Assembly (NCBI RefSeq): GCF_010725485.1
Contig: NZ_AP022598.1
Location: 2,790,001 to 2,854,000, forward strand
From: Mycolicibacterium parafortuitum
GTDB lineage: Bacteria; Actinomycetota; Actinomycetes; Mycobacteriales; Mycobacteriaceae
Length of the DNA stretch: 64,000 nt
Direction: 5' to 3'
Shown here one piece after another: positions 17,898-27,427 of this stretch. Made by a program: the position numbers and the translations under genes. Position 1 is the stretch's first letter. Each line of letters begins with the position of its first letter. Below the pieces are notes generated by a model. It ran no database searches, was not told where the DNA came from, and worked only from the letters and a program-made list of their open reading frames with translations.

Positions 17898-18314
17898 ATG
17901 ACCGCCGTCACCACCCGCCACTCCCGGGCCCCACAGCCGGATACACAGCTGCTGCGGTTCGCGATGCGTGCCGACGCGACCGTGTGCGGCGGTGTCGGGC
18001 TCTTCGTCGCGATGGCCGCCGACCCGCTGTCGCGGCTGACCGGGCTGACCGCGACCGCCGAGTGGATCGCCGGCGCCGCCCTGGTCGGCTACGGCGTGTC
18101 CCTCTACAGCCTCGCTCGGGTGCCCGACATCCGCCGTGCCGGCGTCACGGTCCTGACGGGCAGCGTGCTGTTCAGCGTCGGTGTCGCTGTCGTGCTGGCC
18201 GCGGGCTGGCTGCCGCTGACTGCGTTCGGTGTCGCGGTGACCGTCGCGTTCACGGCGGTCACGGTGGGCTTCGCCTGCCTGCAGTACCTCGGGGTGCGGC
18301 GCATCCCGACATGA
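17898..18314 (+). CDS. four-helix membrane protein, paralogue 1
   Basis: A 138-aa protein with four membrane helices and the opening L-L-R-F-A-M-R-A-D-A. It is a clear paralogue of the gene at 18403 (shared L-R-F-A-M-R-x-D-A, a helix ending Y-G-V-x-x-Y-x-L-A, and a final Q-Y-L/V-G-L/V-R-R). ATG 17898 is chosen; an in-frame GTG at 17880 is possible and a palindrome GGTGCGCACC lies at 17879-17888. No domain name is recalled and the function is unknown. Small paired helices of this kind are typical of SPW- or integral-membrane families. Confidence 0.7.
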   Translation: MTAVTTRHSRAPQPDTQLLRFAMRADATVCGGVGLFVAMAADPLSRLTGLTATAEWIAGAALVGYGVSLYSLARVPDIRRAGVTVLTGSVLFSVGVAVVLAAGWLPLTAFGVAVTVAFTAVTVGFACLQYLGVRRIPT

Positions 18315-18321
18315 CCCCGGT

Positions 18322-18361
18322 CCGGAGTCGCCGCCACAAGAGGTCGTGGCGTCGACTCCGG
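18322..18361. terminator. strong hairpin between the two membrane paralogues
   Basis: CCGGAGTCG (18322-18330) pairs with CGACTCCGG (18353-18361) and CGCCAC (18332-18337) with GTGGCG (18346-18351), leaving an 8-base loop and one unpaired base per side. It begins 7 bases after the stop at 18314 and has no T-run. It probably terminates or attenuates transcription between the two genes. Confidence 0.65.
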
Positions 18362-18402
18362 TACCGGCGCCCAGGAAAACCCTACGAGAAAAGGAATGTT
18401 CG

Positions 18403-18804
18403 ATGACCGCAACCACTCTGCCCGCCACCGACACCCGCAGCGGACTGCTCCGATTCGCGATGCGCCTGGACGCGGTGCTCGTCGGCATCACGGGGATCCC
18501 GTTCGTCGCGGCGGCCGGGTGGCTGTCGTCACTGACCGGTATCCCGGTCGCGGTCGAGTACAGCCTCGGCGTCTTCTTCCTGGCCTACGGCGTGGTGGTG
18601 TACCGGCTCGCCGGGCTGGACCGCGTCCGGCCGGGCGCCATCGCGACCATCGCCGCGAACGCGTTGTTCACCGTCGGCTTCGTCGGTGCCGAGGTCGCCG
18701 GGATCTGGCCGCTGACCGGCTGGGGTGTCGGCCTGCTGCTCGGTGGCGCGCTCTACACCGCGGTGATCGGCGCCGTGCAGTACGTCGGTTTGCGGCGTCT
18801 CTAG
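18403..18804 (+). CDS. four-helix membrane protein, paralogue 2
   Basis: A 133-aa protein with four membrane helices, homologous along its length to the preceding gene (18-130). The start has AAGGA at 18391-18395 spaced 7 bases. It ends with Q-Y-V-G-L-R-R-L, 2 bases before the convergent coaA stop. A tandem duplication with divergence is the simplest origin. Function unknown. Confidence 0.75.
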   Translation: MTATTLPATDTRSGLLRFAMRLDAVLVGITGIPFVAAAGWLSSLTGIPVAVEYSLGVFFLAYGVVVYRLAGLDRVRPGAIATIAANALFTVGFVGAEVAGIWPLTGWGVGLLLGGALYTAVIGAVQYVGLRRL

Positions 18805-18806
18805 GG

Positions 18807-19745
18807 TCAGAGCTTGCGCAGGCGCAGCCGGTTGATCGAGTGATCGGAGTCCTTGCGCAACACCAGCGTCGCCCGCGGCCTCGTCGGCAGGATGTTCTCG
18901 ATCAGGTTGGGCCGGTTGATCGAATGCCAGATGTCGCGGGCGGCGAACACGGCCGCCTCGTCGGTCAGCGTGGAGTAGTGATGGAAGTGCGACGCCGGAT
19001 CGGCGAACGCCCCTTCGCGCATCGACAGGAACCGCGAGATGTACCAGTTCTCGATGTCCTCGATGCGCGCGTCGACGTAGACCGAGAAGTCGAACAGGTC
19101 CGACACCATCAGCGCCGGACCGGTCTGCAGGACGTTGAGGCCCTCCAGGATCAGGATGTCGGGGTGCTCGATGATCTGCTTCTCACCCGGCACGATGTCG
19201 TAGAGCAGATGCGAATACACCGGCGCGCAGGCGACGTCGGATCCCGATTTCACCGCGGTGACGAACCGCATCAGCTTCCTGCGGTCGTAGCTCTCCGGGA
19301 AACCTTTGCGGTGCATCAGGTTCCGCCGGGCCAGCTCGGCGTTCGGGTACAGGAAGCCGTCGGTGGTGACCAGGTCGACGCGGGGGTGGTGTTCCCAGCG
19401 CGCCAGCAGCGCCTGCAGCACACGCGCGGTGGTCGACTTGCCCACCGCGACACTGCCGGCGACGCCGATCACGAACGGCACCGGACGGTCCGGGTTCTGC
19501 TGCGGTTCGCCCAGGAAGTGCGCGGTGGTCGCGAACAGTGCCTGACGGGCTGCCACCTGCAGATGGATCAACCGGGCCAGCGGCAGATAGACCTCTTCGA
19601 CCTCGAGAAGGTCGATCTTCTCGCCGAGACCCCGTAGCCGGACGAGCTCGTCCTCGGTCAGCTTCAGCGGCGTCGACATGCGCAGTGCCCGCCACTGGGT
19701 CCGGTCGAACTCCACGTAGGGGCTGGGTTCGCTCAGCCGCGCCAT
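18807..19745 (-). CDS. coaA: pantothenate kinase type I
   Basis: CoaA phosphorylates pantothenate, the first committed step of coenzyme A synthesis. The 312 residues equal the recalled length of Rv1092c. Walker [13 protein letters not shown] is at 94-105, [12 protein letters not shown] at about 124-135, and H-R-K-G-F-P-E-S-Y follows. The ATG at 19745 gives the family start [13 protein letters not shown]; a longer frame upstream is not needed. It is divergent from the DUF885 gene, with starts only 31 bases apart. Confidence 0.96.
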   Translation of the reverse strand: MARLSEPSPYVEFDRTQWRALRMSTPLKLTEDELVRLRGLGEKIDLLEVEEVYLPLARLIHLQVAARQALFATTAHFLGEPQQNPDRPVPFVIGVAGSVAVGKSTTARVLQALLARWEHHPRVDLVTTDGFLYPNAELARRNLMHRKGFPESYDRRKLMRFVTAVKSGSDVACAPVYSHLLYDIVPGEKQIIEHPDILILEGLNVLQTGPALMVSDLFDFSVYVDARIEDIENWYISRFLSMREGAFADPASHFHHYSTLTDEAAVFAARDIWHSINRPNLIENILPTRPRATLVLRKDSDHSINRLRLRKL

Positions 19746-19776
19746 GGGCACAGTCTTGCAGTTAGCGTATGCAGAC

Positions 19777-20985
19777 ATGGACCTAGGTAGGGATTCGAGC
19801 CGGCTGATCCGCGAATACCTGATGCTCGGCCTGCGCTTCGACAGGATCGAGGAAGGCTATGTCGACTCGTTCACCGGCGACCCGGCGCTGCGGCAGATCG
19901 TCGCCTCCGAACCCCAGCCCGACCCCGCCGATCTGGTCCGTCAGGCCGAGCGGCTGCTCGCCGAACTGCCCGCCGGGCTGGAGGAGCCGCGCGCCGCGTT
20001 CGTCGGTGCGCACCTGCGCGCGCTGGCCTGCGCGGGCCGCAAGTTCGCCGGTGAGGAGGTCGGGTTCGTCGACGAGGTCGAGGCGTACTTCGACGTCCGC
20101 ATCGGCAAGGGCGACCCGGACCGCTATCGGGAGGCGCACGTCAAGCTCGACGACGCCCTGGGCGGCACCGGCCCGCTGGCCGAGCGGATCCAGGCCTACC
20201 GCGCGTCCGAGGAGATCCCGCCGGAGCGCCTCGAAGAGGCCATTCACGCGTTCTCCAGCGCGCTGCGCGACCGGGTCCGCGCGACCTTCCCGCTGCCTGC
20301 CCGCGAGACCATCACCTACGAGGTCGTGACCGACAAGCCGTGGTCGGGGTTCAACTACTACAAGGGCGACTACCAGTCCACGGTCGCGGTCAACGCCGAC
20401 CTCAAACAGCAGATGTCGAACCTGCCCCGGCTGGTGGCCCACGAGTCCTATCCGGGCCACCACACCGAGCACTGCCGCAAAGAAGCCGGCCTGGTCGAGG
20501 GCAAGGGTCAGGCCGAGCAGACGATCTTCCTGGTCAACACCCCGCAGTGCCTGATGGCCGAGGGGCTGGCCGATCTCGCGCTCTACGCCGCGGTCGGGCC
20601 GGATTGGGGCCCTTGGGCGGCCGACATCTACGCCGACCTCGGGCTGCGGTTCGACGGCGAGCGCGCCGCGACGATCTCGGAGGCGACGGCCGCGCTGGCC
20701 GACGTCCGCCAGGACGCCGCGCTGATGCTGCACGACGAACACCGCGACGTCGACGACGTCGTCGCGTTCCTGAAGCAGTGGCTACTGGTCAACGACGAGC
20801 GGGCCCGCCAGATGCTGCGGTTCCTGTCCTCGCCGCTGTGGCGGGCCTACACGAGCACCTATGTGGAGGGGTACCGGCTGCTGCGCGGCTGGCTGGACGC
20901 CCGGCCGGACGGCGTCACGCTGACCGAACGGTTCGGCACGCTGCTCGACGAGCCGCTGATCCCGTCGTCGTTGCGGGCCGCCTGA
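19777..20985 (+). CDS. DUF885 zinc metallopeptidase-like protein
   Basis: A 402-aa soluble protein of the DUF885 family. It contains the family zinc motif [10 protein letters not shown] (His222, Glu223, His228, His229) and a downstream E-G-L-A-D-L that can give the third ligand. The family resembles gluzincin carboxypeptidases with all-helical folds. ATG 19777 is preferred to 19744, which would overlap the divergent coaA start; there is no clear ribosome site, so it may be leaderless. glyA follows 17 bases downstream. Substrate unknown. Confidence 0.8.
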   Translation: MDLGRDSSRLIREYLMLGLRFDRIEEGYVDSFTGDPALRQIVASEPQPDPADLVRQAERLLAELPAGLEEPRAAFVGAHLRALACAGRKFAGEEVGFVDEVEAYFDVRIGKGDPDRYREAHVKLDDALGGTGPLAERIQAYRASEEIPPERLEEAIHAFSSALRDRVRATFPLPARETITYEVVTDKPWSGFNYYKGDYQSTVAVNADLKQQMSNLPRLVAHESYPGHHTEHCRKEAGLVEGKGQAEQTIFLVNTPQCLMAEGLADLALYAAVGPDWGPWAADIYADLGLRFDGERAATISEATAALADVRQDAALMLHDEHRDVDDVVAFLKQWLLVNDERARQMLRFLSSPLWRAYTSTYVEGYRLLRGWLDARPDGVTLTERFGTLLDEPLIPSSLRAA

Positions 20986-21002
20986 CCGATAGGCTCAGCA
21001 CC

Positions 21003-22466
21003 ATGACTTCCACGTCCGCCTCAGGTCAGGGCGCCGAGTACGCCGCCACCGCGAGCGAGGCCTATCGGGCCGCCCTCCGGGTGATCGAGTCCGTCGAGCC
21101 GCGAGTCGCCGACGCGACCCGCAAAGAGCTTGCCGACCAACGGGATTCCCTGAAGCTGATCGCCAGCGAGAACTACGCCTCCCCGGCGGTCCTGCTGACC
21201 ATGGGCACCTGGTTCTCCGACAAGTACGCCGAGGGCACCGTCGGGCACCGGTTCTACGCCGCGTGCCAGAACGTCGACACCGTCGAGGCGCTGGCCGCCG
21301 AACACGCCCGCGAGCTGTTCGGGGCGCCCTACGCCTACGCCCAGCCGCACTCGGGCATCGACGCCAACCTGGTCGCGTACTGGGCCATCCTGGCCACCAA
21401 GGTCGAGGCCCCCGGCCTGGCCGAACTGGGCGCCAAGCACGTCAACGACCTGTCCGAGGCGGACTGGGAGAAGCTGCGCGCCAAGCTCGGCAACCAGCGG
21501 CTGCTCGGGATGTCGCTGGACACCGGCGGCCACCTGACCCACGGCTTCCGGCCCAACATCTCCGGCAAGATGTTCCACCAGCGCCAGTACGGCACCAACC
21601 CGGAAACGGGGTTCATCGACTACGACGCCGTCGCCGCGGCCGCGCGCGAGTTCAAGCCGTTGGTGCTGGTGGCCGGCTACTCGGCCTACCCGCGCCGGAT
21701 CAACTTCGCCAAGATGCGTGAGATCGCCGACGAAGTCGGCGCGACGCTGATGGTCGACATGGCGCACTTCGCCGGGCTGGTCGCGGGCAAGGTGTTCACC
21801 GGCGACGAGGACCCGGTGCCGCACGCCCACGTCACCACCACGACGACGCACAAGTCGCTGCGCGGGCCGCGCGGCGGTCTGGTGCTGGCCACCGAGGAAT
21901 TCGCCCCCGCCGTCGACAAGGGCTGCCCGATGGTGCTGGGCGGTCCGCTGTCGCACGTGATGGCCGCCAAGGCCGTCGCGCTGGCCGAGGCGCGCCAGCC
22001 GGAGTTCCGGACGTACGCGCAGGCGGTCGCCGACAACGCCCAGGCGCTGGCCGACGGGTTCGTCAAGCGCGATGCCGGGCTGGTCACCGGCGGCACCGAC
22101 AACCACCTGGTGCTGCTCGACGTGACCTCGTTCGGTCTGACCGGCCGCCAGGCCGAGTCGGCGCTGCTGGACTCGGGCATCGTCACCAACCGCAACGCGA
22201 TCCCGGCCGACCCGAACGGCGCCTGGTACACCAGCGGTATCCGCTTCGGCTCCCCGGCGCTGACCACCCGCGGCTTCGGCACCGACGAGTTCGACCGCGT
22301 CGCGGAACTGGTCGTCGAGGTGCTCAGCAACACCCAACCCGCCGCGGGCCCGAACGGGCCGTCGAAGGCCAAGTACACGATCGCCGACGGGGTCGCCGAG
22401 CGCGTGCACGCGGCCGCATCCGAGCTGCTGGACGCCAATCCGCTGTACCCCGGTCTGACTCTCTGA
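21003..22466 (+). CDS. glyA: serine hydroxymethyltransferase, long type
   Basis: PLP enzyme converting serine and tetrahydrofolate to glycine and methylene-THF. The 487 residues include [20 protein letters not shown] and the PLP lysine in [10 protein letters not shown] (Lys284). It is about 60 residues longer than the usual ~425-aa mycobacterial GlyA1: there is an N-terminal extension and an insert at about 131-164 between the Q-P-H-S-G block and G-G-H-L-T-H-G. It occupies the glyA1 position (between coaA and desA2), but its sequence is far from recalled Rv1093, so it is likely a distinct SHMT subtype. Confidence 0.9.
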   Translation: MTSTSASGQGAEYAATASEAYRAALRVIESVEPRVADATRKELADQRDSLKLIASENYASPAVLLTMGTWFSDKYAEGTVGHRFYAACQNVDTVEALAAEHARELFGAPYAYAQPHSGIDANLVAYWAILATKVEAPGLAELGAKHVNDLSEADWEKLRAKLGNQRLLGMSLDTGGHLTHGFRPNISGKMFHQRQYGTNPETGFIDYDAVAAAAREFKPLVLVAGYSAYPRRINFAKMREIADEVGATLMVDMAHFAGLVAGKVFTGDEDPVPHAHVTTTTTHKSLRGPRGGLVLATEEFAPAVDKGCPMVLGGPLSHVMAAKAVALAEARQPEFRTYAQAVADNAQALADGFVKRDAGLVTGGTDNHLVLLDVTSFGLTGRQAESALLDSGIVTNRNAIPADPNGAWYTSGIRFGSPALTTRGFGTDEFDRVAELVVEVLSNTQPAAGPNGPSKAKYTIADGVAERVHAAASELLDANPLYPGLTL

Positions 22467-22515
22467 GCACCCCCGGAGTGTCGCGGCGGGGAATTTTACG
22501 ATCCCCACAGAATTG

Positions 22516-22528
22516 GGTTACTGTAACC
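22516..22528. promoter_or_regulatory. palindrome over the -10 box of leaderless desA2
   Basis: GGTTACTGTAACC is a perfect 6-bp inverted repeat around one central base. It contains the -10-like TACTGT at 22519-22524, which would place transcription start at about 22531, the A of the desA2 ATG. This layout suggests a repressor site that blocks a leaderless promoter. A TetR regulator (MadR) is, as I recall, reported to control desA genes in mycobacteria; whether this is its site is not shown here. Confidence 0.6.
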
Positions 22529-22530
22529 GC

Positions 22531-23358
22531 ATGGCACAGAAACCTGTCGCTAATGCGCTGACCCTCGAACTCGAGCCCGTGGTGCTGCAGGAGCTTCGGC
22601 GTCATCTCGACTCCGAAGAGATCTGGTTCGCCCACGACTACGTCCCGTTCGACCAGGGCGAGAACTTCGCGTTCCTCGGCGGGCGGGACTGGGAGCCGTC
22701 GGATGTGACGCTGCCCAAGCACGTCACCGACGCCCTCGAGATCCTGTTGATCACCAAGGACAACCTCGCCGGCTACCACCGCGAGCTCGTCGAGCACTTC
22801 ATCCTCGAGGACAAGTGGGGCCGCTGGATGGGCCGCTGGACCGCCGAGGAGCATCTGCACGCGATCGCGCTGCGCAACTACCTCGTGGTGACCCGCGAGA
22901 TCGACCCGGCCGCCAACGAGGACGTGCGTGTCGAGCACGTGATGAAGGGCTACCGCGCCGACAGCTACAGCCAGATCGAGACGCTGGCGTTCATGGCGTT
23001 CTGGGAGCGCGCGCACGCGGTGTTCTGCCGCAACCTGGAGGCGCAGGTCACCGAGCCGACCCTGAAGGCTCTGATCGGACGCATCGCCAAGGACGAGGAG
23101 CGCCACGAGGTGTTCTTCGCCAACCTGGTCGGCCACTGCCTGGACTACAGCCGTGACGAGACGATCGACGCGATCGCCGCGCGCGCCGCGGGCCTGGATG
23201 TCGTCGGCGGTGACATCGACGCGTACCAGGACAAGGTCGCCGCGGTGGCCGAGGCGGGCATCTTCGACCGTGCCGCGCTGAGTTCGGTGATCGCCGATCG
23301 CATCACCGCGTGGGGACTCGCCGAGGAGCCGAAGCTCCAGCAGTTCATCAGCTCTTAA
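22531..23358 (+). CDS. desA2: acyl-ACP desaturase DesA2
   Basis: Soluble di-iron acyl-ACP desaturase homologue, 275 aa as in Rv1094. Iron-ligand motifs are visible: E-E-H at 106-108 and D-E-E-R-H at about 188-192. DesA2 takes part in supplying unsaturated chains for mycolic acid or oleate synthesis. The ATG has no ribosome site but sits 7 bases after a -10 box, so translation is probably leaderless. phoH2 follows after a small gene. Confidence 0.94.
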   Translation: MAQKPVANALTLELEPVVLQELRRHLDSEEIWFAHDYVPFDQGENFAFLGGRDWEPSDVTLPKHVTDALEILLITKDNLAGYHRELVEHFILEDKWGRWMGRWTAEEHLHAIALRNYLVVTREIDPAANEDVRVEHVMKGYRADSYSQIETLAFMAFWERAHAVFCRNLEAQVTEPTLKALIGRIAKDEERHEVFFANLVGHCLDYSRDETIDAIAARAAGLDVVGGDIDAYQDKVAAVAEAGIFDRAALSSVIADRITAWGLAEEPKLQQFISS

Positions 23359-23427
23359 CGCGCTCGATCCACACACTCGGCGCGCCTGCAAGCCCGCATT
23401 GCCGGGGCGGGAGTAGCGTCGATTCCG

Positions 23428-23568
23428 ATGGCTAGCGACATGCTCTGCTATCCGGGCGGTCCAGATTCACGGAGGGCCGGCCCCGGTCCTGAGACCGCGT
23501 GTGTCCACCGAGTAGTTCGTGTGGGGTCGCATGAACACGCGCAGCCTCGAGGAGCGCTACGTGACTGA
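23428..23568 (+). CDS. candidate PhoAT antitoxin (46 aa) overlapping phoH2
   Basis: A 46-codon frame from ATG 23428 to TGA 23566-23568 that overlaps the phoH2 GTG at 23561 by 8 bases. It is Arg/His/Pro-rich (no membrane segment). In mycobacteria phoH2 was reported to be preceded by a small overlapping antitoxin gene, phoAT, and this frame lies exactly in that place. Support is positional: I cannot compare it with the published PhoAT sequence, and the upstream GGGAG (23409-23413) is spaced rather far, about 14 bases. It could be a chance frame. Confidence 0.45.
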   Translation: MASDMLCYPGGPDSRRAGPGPETACVHRVVRVGSHEHAQPRGALRD

Positions 23569-24874
23569 TTCGATCACCCGGACCTACGTGCTCGACACTT
23601 CGGTATTGCTGTCCGACCCCTGGGCCATCACCCGTTTCGCCGAACACGAGGTGGTCGTCCCGCTGGTCGTCATCAGCGAACTGGAGGCCAAGCGCCACCA
23701 CCACGAACTCGGGTGGTTCGCGCGGCAGTCGTTGCGCCTGTTCGACGATCTGCGCCTCGAACACGGACGTCTCGATGAGCCGATTCCCGTTGGGACACAA
23801 GGCGGTACGTTGCATGTGGAGCTGAACCACAGCGACCCGACGGTGCTGCCCGCAGGCTTCCGCAACGACAGCAACGACGCGCGCATCCTGACCGTCGCCG
23901 CCAACCTGGCCGCCGAGGGTAAGAACGTGACGCTGGTCAGCAAGGACATCCCGCTGCGGGTCAAGGCCGGTGCGGTCGGCCTGCTCGCCGACGAGTACCG
24001 CGCCCAGGACGTGGTGACCTCGGGATGGACCGGGATGGCCGAGCTCGAGGTCGCGGGCGAGGACATCGACCAGCTGTTCGCCGACGGCGAGGTCGACCTC
24101 GAGAGTGCCCGCGACCTTCCGTGCCACACCGGAGTTCGGTTGCTGGGCAGCAACTCTCACGCTCTCGGCCGGGTCAACCCGGATAAGAAGGTGCAGTTGG
24201 TCCGTGGTGACCGCGAAGTGTTCGGCCTCCGGGGAAGGTCCGCCGAACAACGCGTCGCACTCGATCTGCTGCTCGACGAGTCGGTCGGCATCGTGTCGCT
24301 CGGCGGCAAGGCGGGCACCGGCAAGTCCGCGCTGGCGCTGTGTGCGGGCCTGGAGGCGGTGCTGGAGCGGCGCACCCAGCGCAAGGTCGTGGTGTTCCGC
24401 CCGCTCTACGCCGTCGGCGGCCAGGACCTCGGCTACCTGCCGGGTAGCGAGAGCGAGAAGATGGGGCCGTGGGCGCAGGCCGTCTTCGACACCCTCGAAG
24501 GACTCGCCAGCCCGGCCGTGCTGGAGGAGGTGCTCTCCCGCGGGATGCTGGAAGTGCTTCCGCTGACCCATATCCGGGGCCGGTCGCTGCACGATTCGTT
24601 CGTGATCGTCGACGAGGCGCAATCACTGGAACGCAATGTGCTGCTCACCGTGTTGTCGCGGCTCGGCGCCGGCTCCCGGGTGGTACTGACCCACGATGTG
24701 GCGCAGCGCGACAACCTGCGGGTCGGCAGGCACGACGGTGTCGCGGCGGTGATCGAGAAGCTCAAGGGCCACCCGCTGTTCGCCCACATCACGCTGCTGC
24801 GCAGTGAACGGTCGCCGATCGCCGCGCTGGTCACCGAGATGCTGGAGGAGATCAGCCCCGGCGCGCTGCCCTGA
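23561..24874 (+). CDS. phoH2: PhoH2: PIN ribonuclease fused to PhoH ATPase/helicase
   Basis: A 437-aa protein. The N-terminal PIN domain (about 1-135) shows acidic residues in V-L-D-T-S (Asp12), S-E-L-E-A-K (about 39-44), N-D-A-R-I-L (Asp106) and S-K-D (Asp129). The C-terminal PhoH domain has Walker [10 protein letters not shown] at 248-256 and Walker B V-I-V-D-E-A-Q at 348-354. PhoH2 proteins couple RNA unwinding to RNase activity. GTG 23561 has GGAG spaced about 7 bases and gives a length close to the recalled 433 of Rv1095; an in-frame ATG at 23531 is an alternative. Neighbour order matches Rv1094-Rv1096. Confidence 0.9.
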   Translation: MTDSITRTYVLDTSVLLSDPWAITRFAEHEVVVPLVVISELEAKRHHHELGWFARQSLRLFDDLRLEHGRLDEPIPVGTQGGTLHVELNHSDPTVLPAGFRNDSNDARILTVAANLAAEGKNVTLVSKDIPLRVKAGAVGLLADEYRAQDVVTSGWTGMAELEVAGEDIDQLFADGEVDLESARDLPCHTGVRLLGSNSHALGRVNPDKKVQLVRGDREVFGLRGRSAEQRVALDLLLDESVGIVSLGGKAGTGKSALALCAGLEAVLERRTQRKVVVFRPLYAVGGQDLGYLPGSESEKMGPWAQAVFDTLEGLASPAVLEEVLSRGMLEVLPLTHIRGRSLHDSFVIVDEAQSLERNVLLTVLSRLGAGSRVVLTHDVAQRDNLRVGRHDGVAAVIEKLKGHPLFAHITLLRSERSPIAALVTEMLEEISPGALP

Positions 24875-24875
24875 C

Positions 24876-25562
24876 ATGAGGACGTGGTGCGCGTTCGCGG
24901 CGGCCCTGATGACGGCATGGGTCGCCGCGGCGCCCGCGCACGCCGACCCGGTCGACTGCGCCCGGATGAAGTGTGTCGCGCTGACCTTCGACGACGGCCC
25001 CGGCCCGGACACCGACCGGCTGCTGGACATCCTGCGTGCCCACGGCGCGCAGGCGACGTTCTTCCTGATCGGGGAGAAGGCGGCTGCCGATCCGGGGGCG
25101 ACCCGGCGGATCGCCGACGCGGGTATGGAGCTCGGCAACCACACCTGGTCGCACCCCGACATGACGACACTGCCGCCCCACGCGGTCGCCGACGAGTTCC
25201 GCCGGACGGCGGACGTGATCGCGGCCGTGACGGGGCAGCGACCGGCGCTGGCCCGCACCGGCTTCGGCGCCATCGACGACGAGGTGCTCGCCGAAGCCGG
25301 CCGGCAGGGGATGGCCGTCGTCAACTGGGACGTCAACCCGCGCGACTGGGCCGACGACGCCGCCGCGACCCGCGCGGCCCTGCTCGCGCAGATCCGGCCG
25401 AACGCGGTGGTGCTGCTCCACGACACCGTGCACGCGACCGTCGATCTGATGGCCGAGTTGATACCGCGGCTGCGCGCCGACGGCTACCACCTGGTCACCG
25501 TGTCGCAGATGCTGGGCCCGCTGCCGGCGGGCGTCCTCTATGGAAGCCGCGAGCGGGCGTGA
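24876..25562 (+). CDS. secreted polysaccharide deacetylase (CE4 family, Rv1096-like)
   Basis: A 228-aa exported protein with a signal peptide cleaved near A-H-A (residues 21-23). CE4 motif 1 T-F-D-D-G (37-41) and motif 2 H-T-W-S-H (about 89-93) are intact, motif 4 reads D-V-N-P-R-D-W, and motif 5 reads L-L-H-D-T. Motif 3, normally R-x-P-Y, is replaced by A-R-T-G-F-G, so activity may be altered. The family removes N-acetyl groups from peptidoglycan or chitin. The start is 1 base after phoH2, so the two are cotranscribed. Confidence 0.85.
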   Translation: MRTWCAFAAALMTAWVAAAPAHADPVDCARMKCVALTFDDGPGPDTDRLLDILRAHGAQATFFLIGEKAAADPGATRRIADAGMELGNHTWSHPDMTTLPPHAVADEFRRTADVIAAVTGQRPALARTGFGAIDDEVLAEAGRQGMAVVNWDVNPRDWADDAAATRAALLAQIRPNAVVLLHDTVHATVDLMAELIPRLRADGYHLVTVSQMLGPLPAGVLYGSRERA

Positions 25563-25566
25563 CCGG

Positions 25567-25779
25567 CTAGCGGTGCCGTCGGCCCTCCACCAGGAACCAG
25601 CCGGCGGCTGCCGCCCCGGACACCGCCAGCATGCGGTCGGCGCCCCAGCCGCGCTTGGCTCGCGACAGGTCCACCAGAGACGCCAGTCCGAGCATGACGA
25701 AACCGGTCTTCAAAGCGGGCTGGCTGGTGGCCGTCGTGACCAGGGCGGCAGACGACGAGGGTTCGAGGGTGGCGGTCAC
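25567..25779 (-). CDS. small membrane protein, unknown
   Basis: A 70-aa protein starting at a GTG with AGGAG spaced 5 bases. It has one or two hydrophobic segments (about 26-36 and 50-63) around a basic R-A-K-R-G-W loop and an Arg-rich end. It is convergent with the deacetylase gene, 4 bases apart. No family is recognised. Confidence 0.6.
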   Translation of the reverse strand: MTATLEPSSSAALVTTATSQPALKTGFVMLGLASLVDLSRAKRGWGADRMLAVSGAAAAGWFLVEGRRHR

Positions 25780-25889
25780 CGCGACTCCTGTTTTCGTACC
25801 TGGGAATTAGAGGCTTTCTCTAATCTTGTGCCCGTCTTGACGATTCGTCAGGCGTTTGGCGGATCTCCCGGGTACGAATTGCGGGCTGT

Positions 25890-25988
25890 GTGCTAGTCGC
25901 TTCCTCGCCCAAGCGCTCGTCAGTGCTAGTCGCTTCCTCGCGCAAGCGCTCGTCAGTGCTAGTCGCTTCCTCGCGCAAGCGCTCGTCA
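25890..25988. repeat. 33-bp tandem repeat x3 starting at the fum stop codon
   Basis: Three adjacent 33-base units (25890-25922, 25923-25955, 25956-25988). Units 2 and 3 are identical; unit 1 has one change (CCC for CGC). Read on the minus strand each unit starts with TGA, and the TGA of the unit nearest fum is the fum stop codon. Each contains the GC dyad GCGCTTGCGC. The layout resembles mycobacterial MIRU/VNTR loci that overlap gene ends. Confidence 0.9.
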
Positions 25989-27395
25989 GTTGTCGCCCGG
26001 CTTGACCTTCGCCATCGCCAGCACGTCGAGGCGCTTGTCGAGCTCTTCCTCGGACAGCTTGTCGCCGATCAGGCCACGGTCGATGACGGTCTGCCGGATC
26101 GTCTTCTTCTCCGCCAGCGCCTGCTTGGCGACCTTGGCCGCCTCCTCGTAGCCGATCGCCGAGTTCAGCGGCGTCACGATCGACGGTGAGGACTCCGCGA
26201 GCTCGCGCAGCCGGTCCTCGTTGGCGACCAGCCCGTCGATGCACTTGGCGGCGAACAGCTTCGACACGTTGGCCAGCAGTGTGAACGACTCCAGCACGTT
26301 GCGCGCCATCATCGGGATGTAGACGTTGAGCTCGAACGCTCCGGACAGTCCGCCGACGGTGACGGCCGCGTCGTTGCCGATCACCTGCGCGGCGACCTGG
26401 GTGACCGCCTCGGGGATGACCGGGTTGACCTTGCCCGGCATGATCGAGCTGCCCGGCTGCAGGTCGGGCAGCTGCAGCTCGCCCAGGCCGGTCAGCGGGC
26501 CCGAGCCCATCCAGCGGATGTCGTTGGCGATCTTGGTCAGCGACGCGGCGATCGTCTTCAGCGCACCGGACGCCTCGACCAGACCGTCGCGGGCGGCTTG
26601 GGCCTCGAAATTGTCCAGCGCCGGCCGCAATTCGGCGATGCCGGTCTGGTCGACGAGCACCTCGACCACCTTGGGGCCGAAGCCGTCGGGGGCGTTCAGA
26701 CCGGTACCGACCGCGGTGCCGCCGATCGCGAGCTCACCGAGGCGGGGCAGGGTCGCCTTGACTCGCTCGATGCCGGCCTCGATCTGGCGGGCGTAGCCGC
26801 CGAACTCCTGGCCCAGGGTCACCGGCACCGCGTCCATCAGGTGGGTGCGGCCCGACTTCACCGTGGTCCGCCACTGGCGCGCCTTGGCGGCCAGCGACTC
26901 GTGCAGCACCTCCAGCGCCGGGATCAGGTGGCGCACCGCGGCTTCGGTCGCCGCGATGTGGGTCGCGGTCGGGAACGTGTCGTTGGAGCTCTGCGACATG
27001 TTCACGTCGTCGTTCGGATGCACCGTCACGCCGTTGGCTGCCGCGATCGAGGCGATGACCTCGTTGGCGTTCATGTTCGAGCTGGTGCCCGAGCCGGTCT
27101 GGAAGACGTCGATCGGGAACTGGTCGTCGTGCTTACCGTCGGCGATCTCGGCCGCGGCGGCGATGATCGCGTCGGCCTTCTCCGGAGCCAGCAGGCCGAG
27201 GTCCTTGTTCACCTGTGCGCACGCGCCCTTGAGCAGGCCGAGCGCACGGATCTGGGTGCGCTCCAACGGCCGGAAGGAGATCGGGAAGTTCTCCACCGCG
27301 CGCTGGGTCTGGGCACGCCACAACGCGTCCTTGGGGACCCGCACCTCGCCCATGGTGTCGTGCTCGATGCGGTATTCGACATCTTTGTCGGCCAT
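25986..27395 (-). CDS. fum: fumarate hydratase class II
   Basis: Class II fumarase, 469 aa, of the aspartase/fumarase superfamily; it hydrates fumarate to malate in the TCA cycle. The signature [11 protein letters not shown] is at about 326-336, and [13 protein letters not shown] and S-S-N-D-T-F-P-T are intact. ATG 27395 has AGGAAG spaced 5 bases. It lies 32 bases downstream of glpX on the same strand, the Rv1099c-Rv1098c arrangement. Its stop codon is shared with a tandem repeat array. Confidence 0.96.
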   Translation of the reverse strand: MADKDVEYRIEHDTMGEVRVPKDALWRAQTQRAVENFPISFRPLERTQIRALGLLKGACAQVNKDLGLLAPEKADAIIAAAAEIADGKHDDQFPIDVFQTGSGTSSNMNANEVIASIAAANGVTVHPNDDVNMSQSSNDTFPTATHIAATEAAVRHLIPALEVLHESLAAKARQWRTTVKSGRTHLMDAVPVTLGQEFGGYARQIEAGIERVKATLPRLGELAIGGTAVGTGLNAPDGFGPKVVEVLVDQTGIAELRPALDNFEAQAARDGLVEASGALKTIAASLTKIANDIRWMGSGPLTGLGELQLPDLQPGSSIMPGKVNPVIPEAVTQVAAQVIGNDAAVTVGGLSGAFELNVYIPMMARNVLESFTLLANVSKLFAAKCIDGLVANEDRLRELAESSPSIVTPLNSAIGYEEAAKVAKQALAEKKTIRQTVIDRGLIGDKLSEEELDKRLDVLAMAKVKPGDN

Positions 27396-27427
27396 CTGGC
27401 TTCCTGTTCGTCTGGTTGGGAATCGGG

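Noticed and set aside
25890..25988. CRISPR-like array from the 33-bp repeats
   Set aside because: The units are contiguous with no unique spacers, and no cas genes are present in the window.
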